Below, one piece after another: positions 12,568-23,190 of a DNA stretch of 64,000 nt (its first letter is position 1; each line of letters starts with the position of its first letter). The notes below the pieces were generated by a model that was not told the origin of the DNA, made no database searches, and saw only the letters and a list, made by a program, of their open reading frames with translations. The DNA comes from Triglochin maritima (Eukaryota > Streptophyta > Magnoliopsida > Alismatales > Juncaginaceae). A program made the position numbers and the translations under genes. The stretch spans positions 885,501 through 949,500 of the forward strand of contig OY821777.1 of assembly GCA_963682175.1 (NCBI GenBank), given 5' to 3'.

Positions 12568-13560
12568 CCCACTGGGAGGAGAGTATTTTCTTTCTTGCTG
12601 GAAATTATTTTTTCTTCGAATGTAAATGAAAATGGATGGCTATTTTGCATCTCTTTTCCATCCCAAATATTCTATTTTCTTTTTCAACTCCTTGTTTTTC
12701 AACTATACCTTTTGTTATTTTTATTTGTGGCCTAGGATACGATGACACAATTTCACATGTTAGATGTTTGTAGATCAACCTCTAATGAAAAATATCATGG
12801 ATTTTGTTCCACACTTAAAAAGTCAACTGAGCTCATTGGAAATTAAAACAATCATCCACAAAATGTAATGCCTATTAAAATGCATAGAGATTTAGTTGGC
12901 ACAAATATGTCGACTAAATACACAATGTAATATTATGACATCTGTCACTCACTTATGGAAGGATTATTGTACAGTATATCGAAATTATTGTCATTTTTTA
13001 TTGTGACGTAAAGTAACCAAAAAACCATTTAATTGAAACTAAATGAGCATCAAAAGTGGGGAAAAGGAGACAAAATATTTTTACCTTGTAACATGGTTTA
13101 CGGGGGAAAAAATGTTAAAAAAAATATTTTGCTTAGTTTTATATGGTGTGCCAAGAGATTTTATTAGGCTACTAAACTTGTGTCTTACACAATGTTCAGG
13201 TACCGCCTAGGCAAGCCTAGGCGACCGGAGGCGTCTGGTCGCCTGGGCGTTCGCCTAGGCGGTTGTGCGACCGCCCAGGAATGGGCGCTAATTTTTTTTA
13301 ATTTTTAATTCAATTAATTTTTATAAAATAGATAAAAAATCAGGAAAAATCGGGAAAAATAAGAAAAAAATGCACAAATATTTTCTAAAAATATCATACA
13401 TGTTTAGGCTTCGAAAAGACACCTAGTTCCTCGACCAAGGCCTCACTAGGCACTCCCTCTACCCACCTAAACACTTAGGTATACAATTTATTGCTTAGTA
13501 GTACGATTACAAAAGGTAACTCAGAGTTCATACAATAGCAGATAAGAGAGAAATTTGAAT
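12568..13560. other. Upstream region of glutamine synthetase and GC-rich repeat block
   Basis: 12568-13190 is the AT-rich promoter-side flank of glutamine synthetase. At 13200-13300 there is a GC-rich block with repeated GCCTAGGCG and GCGACCG words in both orientations, able to form hairpins. It is followed by A/T-rich DNA and a related CACTAGGCACTCCC...CACTTAGGTATAC end near 13445-13490. Such CTAGGCG clusters are typical of the ends of plant dispersed repeats. No protein is encoded. Confidence 0.45.
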
Positions 13561-13718
13561 TACAAGGTAACTAACTAATTCCATTGGACACATTGATCTA
13601 ATGTCCAACTGGGAACCATATCATATCCTCCACCACCATCAGAGTCGTCGGAGTCGTTCTCGTTCGGATTGTCGACGTAGACATCATATTCTTCAGTTTC
13701 TTCATCATCAGATTGGAC

Positions 13719-14919
13719 TTATTGCTCGTCGATGTCCATCGGTGGTTGAGAACTCGATGCACCTGGATCTCGAGAACTGATGTGAACGATGGCATCATCC
13801 AAGCCACGACCTAATAATGGCGCGTCAGATGCAGTAGAAGACCGCGCGTCAGATGCAGTGGACATGGATCGAGCAAAGCGTCTCCGTGAAGAAGAATGTC
13901 CCAAAGCTGCTTCATCGGCATCGGCCCATGTAAGCTCCTCTCCAGCGAAGACCGGATCTTCAGTTTCTACCAACCATGGATGCTCGTCGAAGAGATCGTA
14001 GTCCACACTGATGGGGCCATAAAATCCAGGCTTCTCCATCCTTTGCTGAAACATTTGCCTTAACTTTTGGTTGTAGTTCACATACACCAAGTCATTCATC
14101 TTCTTCACAGCCAACCTGTTCATTCTCGTTGAGTGCAACTGCTCGAAGACACTCCAATTCCGCTTACAACCTGATGTCGAGCATGTCAATCCCAACACCC
14201 TCAAGGCCAACCTCTGTAATGCGGTCTCTCCCATGTCTGCGTCATACGATTGCCACCAATCTATAGGTATTCTTTCCGACCTTTGTCTTCTTTTCTAAAG
14301 GTTCTTTCGATGGTTGTTTGTTGGGGGCCGGAAACCACGTCATTCCCACGTCCGCAAAATGGTGCCCACAAACGTTGTTTTTGTCTCTTTCGACCAGGAA
14401 CGGGGCGAGAACGAGAGGTTGGGGTCCGAGCAGAACCGGAACCCGACCCGGTTTCTAGATCAAATTCTATGTTTTCTCAGTCTACATAATCATCAAGACA
14501 TACATTTTCGTTTTGTAATGTCCTACTGTTTCTATCATGTATGCAGTTATGTCTTGTTTAATAGAGTCAAGAACTTTATCACAAGGTCTAGCATTGCTAC
14601 CGGGTGTGTGTGCAAGATGTTGTTTGTGACGGGTTATACCACCTCTAGTTTCCTTACCACATAACTCACAGACAATGCAGTTTTTATCATTAGCACTAAT
14701 GTAATGGACAGTATTCCAACCGGGGTCATTTGTACGGGTATTCCATTTTGCCCTAAGGGGAGGCGGTTCCCGCGACCGTCCTCTCGTTGGGTCGGGCGTC
14801 TCCCGCGGACGCCCGACTCAAAAATGTTTTTTTTTAAATTAATTGAAATAAACAAAGTAATTTAAAAGATGTGAGTAGTCAGGGGTCTCTGTTGGTTCTT
14901 TTCCTGGCCTCCGAGACAT
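13719..14919 (-). pseudogene. hAT transposase relic: BED finger plus C-terminal dimerisation region, middle deleted
   Basis: Read on the minus strand, a possible start (MSRRPGKEPTETPD) lies near 14919. It is followed by frame breaks and a GC-rich linker. A BED-type zinc-finger segment at about 14560-14740 contains DPGWNTVHYISANDKNCIVC, then ELCGKETRGGITRHKQH, then LAHTPGSNARPC, giving the C-x2-C...H-x3-4-H pattern. Stops follow. An intact 171-codon ORF at 13719-14234 then carries the hAT C-terminal signature: ALRVLGLTCSTSGCKRNWSV, FEQLHSTRMNRLAVKKMNDL and acidic DPVFAGEELTWADADEAALG. A full plant hAT transposase is 600-750 residues; the catalytic core between the two parts is missing. It cannot be an active transposase. 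The intact tail ORF could be a chance survivor. Confidence 0.8.
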
Positions 14920-17702
14920 TTTATGTGGTGAATAGAAGAGTGATATGAAGAGAAAGTTGTGTTGAAAGAGTGAAATGAGGAGTTATATTAGTAGAAAGGG
15001 TAGATGGGCAAAATGGTAATCTTACGAGCGATTTAAGTAGTTTTACGGCGACGAATAGCAGTTCAATTATTTCAAGGACATAAACTTGCCTAAATGAGGT
15101 GTAAGAACCTATAATGACATTTAAAAGGGTTATTAATGCAACAAACAATTTATTTGATCAGTTTTTTTAGTGGTTGGAGCCTGGAGGCGAGAAAGAATCT
15201 TTTCTGGAATGTTATTGACAATGAAACAAGTTGCTATTTTTCTTTTAAAAAACCTGGAATACAATTAATTACTTATCAGATAGTTTCCAGTAAAATTAAC
15301 AGTGGAAGATTCATTTTTGACCGAGATACCTTTGTGCATGATCACTAATTAATTAAAATATTAAAACTCATTAGTGGTATCCATGCCCTGGTGCATTGTT
15401 TGTATTTTTTTATTTAAGAGATCTGACTTTGTTTTTGTTACTTTCTCTATACACTATTCTCTAACGCTACACCTTCGATAATTGGTGCTAATTTCTCTTT
15501 GCAATACATCGATGTGGACAACTTCGTTTAAAAAAGTGGCTGCAAAACCGGAGCGGAGATCTTTTTAACAAGCTTTCAAGTTGATTAAGAAGTTTTCGAG
15601 CCGACGATTCATTAAGCCCCTCAAAATATGTGACTACCACAATTACACAAGCTTTAAGTCCGTCAACTCAGAGTTGGTAGTTTTTAGTACACAAACAAAA
15701 TAAACAGGTTCCATAGAGTTTGAAATAATCCATGAAAGCGATCGAGTGACATTCAATGTTTATCAATTGCCATTAACTATATCTTACATCGAAATTTAAT
15801 TTCGGTTGAAACAACTTACAAGGTGCTCTTAATTGCATCATGATCGAAAGGTTAACTATTGGCCTTCTCAAACCACTCAAATGTCCTCTGTTATGATCTA
15901 AGGGTTAGGGTTAATTACCTCTTCATCCCTCTCAAAAGCTCATCTCATTAGTAGATATACTATATTTGCTACTCGGAGGAGAAAGCGATATTACATTTAT
16001 ATTTGTTGTGGTTTTAGTGATGATCACAAAGCTTTTGAAGTACAACTCAGATGTGATTTTTATTCAAACTTTAAAAATAAATCTTTGAAGTATACGACGT
16101 CATTAGCATGAATCTACCTGGAATAAACTCCACAATAAGCATTTAAAATATTTATTTATGTAGCAAAATGATTCATTAAACGTTTAGACATGGAGATGTT
16201 TTGGGATGAGCCTAATTACTATTATTTACCTTATGGATGTGTTCTCTTGTACAACCAAGACCAACAGTGATGTGGTTCTAAGTAACCAATATCTATATAG
16301 TTCCCAATAATTATTTTGTCCTTCGAATATATCTTGACCGTCCGTTAGATTAATTCCGTTGGGTCATTCAAATCGATTTAATTTGGTCGTCTATTTATAT
16401 CTCACTAATTTTTGGTCATTCAAATTGATCACAACCATCTATTAAGATCTCACTAGTTTTTGGTCTTTCAAGTCGATCTCAATCGTTCATTGAGTAAAAA
16501 TCATTTTTAATTTTTCATAATTAATCCAAAATTCCATGAACCTCATGATTTCACATTGACCCGATAAAAAAATCACATTTAATTCATTCAAAAGAAGAAA
16601 AAGATAACAAGTTAAAAGATTATGTAGAAGGACTAGATCAATGAATATGTATGAATTTTACACAATAAGAGACCGGTTGAAGATCGAGCATGGATTCACT
16701 TCTTGAGATTAGTTTGGTTGATGTAAGATCCATATTTTCTCTTCTTTAAAATTAATTTTTTATCGAATTTGATTTTTGTTCTACAAATTAATCATTCTCG
16801 ACTCTTTTTTTAAAAGTTTGACGGACACAAAGTCTTCTTGGTTGTGTAACGTGGAATCATTGAAGGTATTCTTTTTTATTAGTTATGAATTATTATTTTT
16901 TGCTTAATTACTTTTGCAACTTGCAAAAATATTAAAAGTTTGAAGAAGACGTATTTATATTTTATTTCGTCACCCTTGCCAAGTGACTTGATGTGTTAAT
17001 TATTTGATTTGAAGTTAAAATATCATTAACTTATGTGAATTTAGTATGCAAGTTTTTCTATAGTGTTTTAAGGATAAGTTTTTTACATGCAAATTTTATT
17101 AATCCCTTCAATAATTGATTTGTTTGTAGAAACATTATAATTTATTTTAGTGTAACTATTACATGAGTCTAATACTCTCTTTTTTTGTTTTATATGTTCA
17201 CGATTTCCTTCGAAGAAGGTTCTTGCTAATTACAAATATTGAAATATTAATATTTTTTTGATAGGTAAGTCAGTAAGTGTGTATACTATAATGATATTAT
17301 CCATGTCCAGAGGGAATTATTTTTGTGTCTACAGGTTGACAACGTATACCATCAAACTTACGTGGATGCACATCTTGATTTTTTACAGGTTCTATATTTG
17401 TTTGGATGCTTCAAAATTTGGTACCTGCAATTTTATTTATTTATTTATTTTGCGATACTTTTCATAACACATAAAATTACATTATTTACTTCAAAAATAT
17501 AATGCACGTATATGCTAAGAAATCATCAGTTGTTGGGTTTAACCGTAAATGATACAAGATGGAGGGGGAAAGTAAAAAAACAAACTCATCCACTTAGGTA
17601 GGTGGATGAGAAAGGTAAATTCCAAGAAAATTGAGGGTATTTGGTTTGAAAAGGAAGGGATGGTATTGGTGGGTACTTGTCAAGTGTGGGACCCACAGTT
17701 AT
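14920..17702. other. Intergenic region
   Basis: AT-rich DNA. 16361-16500 has two to three diverged copies of a roughly 56-bp unit built around TCACTAATTTTTGGTCATTCAA. 17430-17455 has a TTTA run. ORFs at 15136-15348, 17258-17467 and 17606-17824 lack recognisable protein features, and the last one runs into the inverted repeat at 17703. No gene is seen. Confidence 0.6.
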
Positions 17703-18998
17703 GGGTCATTTGCTTGGGTAGATCTCAAAAGGTGCACAATTGGCGAAATACACTTGGATTTTTACTATTCACTTGGGTACACCTCGTTGCACTGCATATT
17801 GCTTGCATGCCCTCAGTAATCTAAATATATAGGTCCCTCAAGAATTCGAGAGAGAAGAGGAGAGAGAAAGAGAGAAAGAGAAGAGAGAACCGAAGAGAGG
17901 GAGATGAGAGAGAGGAGAGAGAATTCGAGAGAGAAGAGAGAGAGGAGAGAGAATTCAAGAGAGAGAGAGAGAGAAAGAAGGAGAAGAGAGAACATGAGAG
18001 AGAGAGAGAGAGAGAGGAGAGAGAAAACAAGAGAGAGAGTGGAGAGTAGAGAGAGAACAGAAGAGAGAAAGAGAGAAAGAGAGGAGAGAGAGTAGCGAGA
18101 GAGAATGAGAAGAGAGAACCGCAGAGAGGGAGATGAGAGAGAGGAGAGAGAATTCGAGAGGGAGATGAGAGAGAGAGGACAGAGAATTCGAGAGAGAAGA
18201 GAGAGAATTCGAGAGAGAGAGAGAGAAAGAGGGAGAAGAGAGAACATGAGAGAGAGAGGAGAGAGAATAGGAGAGAGAGAAAGAGAGAACCGAAGAAAGA
18301 GAGAGAGAGTAGAGAGAGAACAAGAGAGAGAGTAGCGAGAGAGAGGAGAGAGAGTAGAGAGAGAGAGAACAAGAGAGAGAGAAGAGAGAGAACAAGAGAG
18401 AGAGTAGCGAGAGAGAGAAGAGAGAAAACAAGAGAGAGTGGAGAGTAGAGAGAGAACAAAAGAGCGAAAGAGAGTAGAGAGAGAGTAGCGAGAGAGAGGA
18501 GAAAGAGTAGAGAGAGAGAACAAGAGAGAGAGAGAAGAGAGAGAGAACAAGAGAGAGAGTAGCGAGAGAGAGAAGAGAGAAAACAAGAGAGAGAGAGTGG
18601 AGAGTAGAGAGAGAACAAAAGAGAGAAAGAGATGGGAGAGAGAGTAGAGAGAGAGAACAAGAGAGAGAGTAGCGAGAGAGAGGAGAGAGAAAACAAGAGA
18701 GATGGTGGAGAGAGGGAGAGAGTTGAGAGAGAAGAAAAGAGAGAGAATGAGAATAAGGGTGTGTTTGTAAAGAAAATATTTGTTTTGTGTTTTTATATTT
18801 AATATTAAGGATATTTGAATTTTAGAGGGTGTGTTTTGTAAATAAACCAACAGAAAATTTAACGTAGTGTGCCCCATAAACGGTCCGAGGGCATGCAAGC
18901 AATATGCAGTGCAACGAGGTGTACCCAAGTGAATAGTAAAAATCCAAGTGTATTTCGCCAATTGTGCACCTTTTGAGATCTACCCAAGCAAATGACCC
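17703..18998. mobile_element. Foldback-type element with 112-bp inverted repeats and GA-rich core
   Basis: The left arm 17703-17814 starts GGGTCATTTGCTTGGGTAGA and ends GCTTGCATGCCCTC. The right arm 18887-18998 is its reverse complement. I compared them base by base and found no mismatch over 112 bp. The arms stop matching sharply on both sides. Between them are about 25 bp of unique DNA, about 0.9 kb of GA-rich tract, and about 115 bp of AT-rich DNA. Total length is about 1.3 kb. No transposase and no clear target-site duplication were found: the flanks read CACAGTTAT on the left and TTGCATCAA on the right. Long perfect arms are typical of foldback or Mutator-type non-autonomous elements, but the family is unassigned. 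It could also be a local inverted duplication. Confidence 0.75.
17840..18750. repeat. Long imperfect (GA)n tract with higher-order words
   Basis: About 900 bases of almost pure purine on the plus strand, made of GAGAGA runs broken by recurrent words such as GAGAGAGTAGCGAGAGAG, AGAGAATTCGAGAGAG and GAGAGAACAAGAGAG. The recurring words show growth by duplication of longer blocks, not simple dinucleotide slippage. The long serine/leucine ORFs on the minus strand here (up to 382 codons) and arginine/glutamate ORFs on the plus strand are artefacts of the repeat. Confidence 0.95.
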
Positions 18999-20873
18999 TT
19001 GCATCAATCGGGTCTCATTATTGCCGCCGATCATCAGTTTATTTATTTGAATCTATTCCGATCATCAAAATCGTAATTTGCATTAACAATCAATCCTACG
19101 ATTTTCGTATTATAAATGCACGCTACTCTGACGTCATTTAAACTCGTTATCGAACTCATTTTACTATTGATCGGTTCAATTTTCAGTTTTAGATTAATCA
19201 TCTACAATCACCTTGCTTTTTCAAGAATTGAAGGTAATATTACTACTATTTCGAAATCCTTGATTCAAAAAATAAATGAGTTTTTCATTGCGTGTCAGTG
19301 TGTCACTACAAAAAAATTATGAGTCCTTAAACAAATATTGAAATAATGGTCTCCAACTTGAAAAAAAATGCTCTTGAATTTTTACACTCATCCGCTTTAA
19401 AAGTTCATCATAATAGTTGGAAACTACTACTAACCTTCAAAAAAATAGTTGGAGACTGCTGTTCTTTTATATTCTTATTCTCTTTGAGCAATATGATCAT
19501 TTGAATAACTAAGTAATAAATTACGGTACAAAGTACAAATATGAAGCAGAAAGTTGAATTCGCTAAATTTTACGACTAAGAGAATTATCTAATTATGTTG
19601 TCAGGGGTTGAACTAATAAGTTTTGACGTAGTGTAGTTTGAAATATGTTTTGTTTGCATCGTGGAGGACACTAAATGTCTTCTCCCAAAACATGTCCCTT
19701 GACCTTAATGGCACGTCACCTTGTGTTTTTTATTTTTATATTGTCTTCAGTGGCACTAATTTAGTTTGTTCACAAACTTCAACGTGATTATTTAAAAAGT
19801 AAGATTCCGATGGAAAATGTTTCATTAAAAACTTATGCACCTACCCCTTTAATTGGGTGGTTAAAGATGAAAAATAATTATAATTATAAATTTTCATATC
19901 TCATGAATCAGCTAAATCAATAGACTACCACCATATGTCAAATCAAATACATATAGAGCCGGTTTGGATGCATGGCCTTTGCGTCACGAAAATTTAGTTT
20001 TGGTTTTGACGTGTGAGTTTGAGATTTGTATACAAAATTAAGGATTAAGTCTCGTGTCTGGAATTTTTTCTTAGAACATATGTATTCATGATCATGTTCA
20101 ATCCGATCATGATATTTCTTTCTCTTCCACATCAGTTTTCTTTCTTATTCACGTCAGTTTTCTATCTTCTCAACTTAATTTTTTTTCTTTCCAATATTAT
20201 TCACATCTTAACTACAATCTATCACGATCCAATCTTTTTCATTCACATCATTTCGAGATATCATCGAACATGAATAAAATTTAAAATTTTAAAAAATCAA
20301 AACTCAATCCAAACTCCACCTCCAGGTGAGATGCAGACGTCTACTGTGCCACCTAAACGAACGCATAGTTCAAGATTAAGTTCATCATTTCTTACAATAA
20401 TTTAACAATATTTACTGACAACTTTCTGGGTATCAATTTGTTTCAGTCACTTTTGCAACCTTCAAAGAAAAGTCTTCGTTTCTTTGTTGAAGGAGTAGGT
20501 AGGTCCGGTGGTTGTTGCCTTGACTAAAAAAATTACTCCTTTGTTGAGAACATACATGAAATCCTTTCCGTAGTTGTTGAATTCTTGAAACCAACTTCCG
20601 AACCTTATATAAATTCTAAATATTTAGTTACAATTTTTAAACCTAATTTTCTTTTTTACCACGAATCTTACGTAAATCTGAAAATACATCTTTTGTTTAA
20701 AAAACACAAACTTGCAAGTTGTGAAACAAACATATAAGTATGTGTGTTTATATGTTTATATATATATATATACATATTTATATAAGTTGTGAAACAAACA
20801 TATATATATATATACATATTTATATGTTTGTTTCACAACTTGCAAGTTTGTGTTTTTTTAAATAAAAGATGTA

Positions 20874-20912
<39 letters not shown>

Positions 20913-22589
20913 TAAGATTCCTAAGATAAAATAATCAACAATCGTAATGCCTAGATTCCTATTACTTTTTTATTCTCCAATGGTTAGTGGTGTCCATGCA
21001 CTTGGACGTAAGGCTCTGTCATACCCCCACGAGATTATGTTTGGCTTCAAAATCACACTAGGAATCGTGTTCCTACCAAATCTAAATAGTGAAAGGGACA
21101 AAGTATATATCAACAAACTATAAGCCGTCAGCACTTTATTAATTCCCCTACAATTGGAAAATAGTAAAAAGAGGGTATTTGTTTTGGACAAATATATCAA
21201 AAGGTGGCAATATATTGAATTTTATTAGCAGCTCAACTCTAGGCATTTCGATATATAAGAGGTTGCAGGATCCAATTGGTACCGTAGTTGATTTATTAAT
21301 TATCAAAATATTTTTCTACTATTTCTCATAATGTTTAAGAGAAACAGAAGAGTTTGATTCCAAAATCTGTGGGATCTAAACAATAATAATCTAATACCTC
21401 ACATTAAATTCACGGGAGATGGAACAAAACATACAAGAGAACAGGTAAAGTTGAAAATAGCCTTCTCACCGATTTATATAGTCAATAGTCAAAACAGCAT
21501 ATCATATTGTACCAGTAGTCCCGTTCGGACGTTTGGAATATAAAATATTGAGTAGGATAAAGTAGATTGTATAAATAAAAAAAAAATTCCTACTTTAATG
21601 CTTGAATCTTAACCGTGGGTCCGTTTGGAGTGGATTCTAAGAGTGATTATTCTTGTGAGAGAATCTAATTCTTAATAAAATAATTGGAATCTTGACTCAT
21701 ATAAGAAGCTAAACATGTTTGGATATATGAGATTCTTGAAGATGATTCTTAAGGATAAAATGACAATATTATTCTTGAAACATGATTTAAGGATAAAACA
21801 TGATTTTTAAATTATATTCCACAAATCCACGCATACAACATAGGTTTGAAATAAAACCATAAAATTAGCATACATTTAATAAGATCAAGGTAAAGAAATA
21901 GTTCACAAGACAAAAAAAAAAAAAAGCTTAGCTGAAATGATACAATGACATGTCATAACTTCCTAAAAGAAATAATTCACAAAGATCAAAAAAAAAAAAA
22001 AAAAACTAGCGAAGGGGTGATTAAGGTTTTGTTGTTGAAATAAGTGAACCAAATAGGGACAACAATGACCTTTTGTGACCAGAATCAATGAATAGTCCCC
22101 AGAATCAATTTTTTTCTTGATTCTGGAGGTGAGAGCATGTTTTGTGGAAGAAGAATCGATTCTTCTTCAAGAATCCATTTTGAACCATAAGTGTTTGGCA
22201 AAATAGATTCTACTCTGACGGATTTGTAAGAATCTCTTTGAGAATCATTACCCGGATCCTATATTTCTCTACATCTCATAATGTAAAATGGAATAATGAC
22301 ATTAATGTAGGTTTGGCTTGTTTTAGCTAACCCAGGCACTTAGGCTTGATGTAATTCTTGCACTACCACTTTTCTAATGAAAGCAGTTAAAATGTTGGTC
22401 GTTTATGGAACATAGAGCTAAGTCAACCCACTAAGAAATATCGGAGGAACAAAGAGATGGGGAGAGAAAGGGAGCCATAGACTACTTTTTATAAGCCGTC
22501 ACATTTGTATTTTAACAATCTTATTTAGTCAAAAGGTGAAATGTGTGCGTTCACATCGGACATCTAACGAGTGATTATTTGTCGACAAA
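18999..22589. other. Intergenic region with MITE-like fragments
   Basis: 19959-20370 is bounded by GGTTTGGATGCATGG and a right end whose reverse complement reads GCGTTCGTTTAGGTGG, with a TTTCTTTC/CACGTCAG-rich inside; it may be a degraded MITE. 20680-20930 is a foldback (separate entry). 21610-22260 starts GGGTCCGTTTGGAGTGGATT and is rich in AGAATC/GATTCT words on both strands, again MITE-like. No gene is seen. Confidence 0.45.
20681..20877. repeat. Foldback repeat with TA-rich loop
   Basis: The left arm (about 20681-20737) contains AACACAAACTTGCAAGTTGT and GAAACAAACATATA. The right arm (about 20821-20877) is its reverse complement, starting TATATGTTTGTTTCACAACT. The loop has a third partial copy (AAGTTGTGAAACAAACATAT) and TA runs. 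A pure TA run follows at about 20879-20910. This is a MITE-like structure; its ends were not resolved. Confidence 0.75.
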
Positions 22590-23190
22590 AAGCTCTCTAA
22601 GACCACCAGGAGGCCTCCGGTGGGGGGTCGGGCGGTCTCCATTTTTTTTTCTAGTGAAGGATTTGTTATTAGAAGTAATTGATAATGTATTAGGTATTTT
22701 TTATTAATGTGGGGTGATAATTTTGATTATTGTGGGATCACTATTCAATCGCGCGTACACTATGTAGTCACGTTTACACTGTGCATTCACGCGTGTACTG
22801 TTTCGAAATCTAGTTTATGTAATATATTGTCTTTTCTTACCTTTTAATGTAATATTTTCGATTTAAATTTATGTAATATGTAATGTGGTTTCGTAATATT
22901 TAATAATAATCTCGTGATTTAATAGTAAAAGTTAAATATTTTCGAGTTAAAGTAATTAGAATTAGAATTATATAAAATGTAATTTGTTAAATGTTGTGTA
23001 AGAATTAAAATTATTTAATTAAGAAAGTGATGTGGAGGAAAGAGAGTGTAGGGTGGGTGAGAGTAGTCCGGACGTGGTTAATGATTTTTTTTTGTGTGGG
23101 TGGAAAGAGAAGCTGACGTGACGGAGAGATGAAACAGAACGCCTGGGAGTAGTCCGGGCGCTGTTATTGATGGTCTGTCTCGAACTCCCA
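22590..23190. mobile_element. MITE-like repeat, copy 2 (inverted relative to copy 1)
   Basis: It starts AAGACCACCAGGAGGCCTCC and a GC-rich segment, has an AT-rich centre, and ends with a segment whose reverse complement reads CACGTCAGCTTCTCTTTCCA. Part order and several words match the block at 2690-3126 in reverse. No protein is encoded. Confidence 0.45.

Noticed and set aside
14314..14664. Plus-strand ORF of 116 codons
   Set aside because: Antisense to the hAT BED-finger relic, with no signature of its own.
17813..18961. Minus-strand ORF of 382 codons rich in serine and leucine, with overlapping ORFs
   Set aside because: It is the translation of the CT strand of the GA-rich tract; any frame of such a repeat is open.
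17703..18998. LTR retrotransposon
   Set aside because: The flanking repeats are inverted, not direct, and lack TG...CA ends, a primer-binding site or coding regions.
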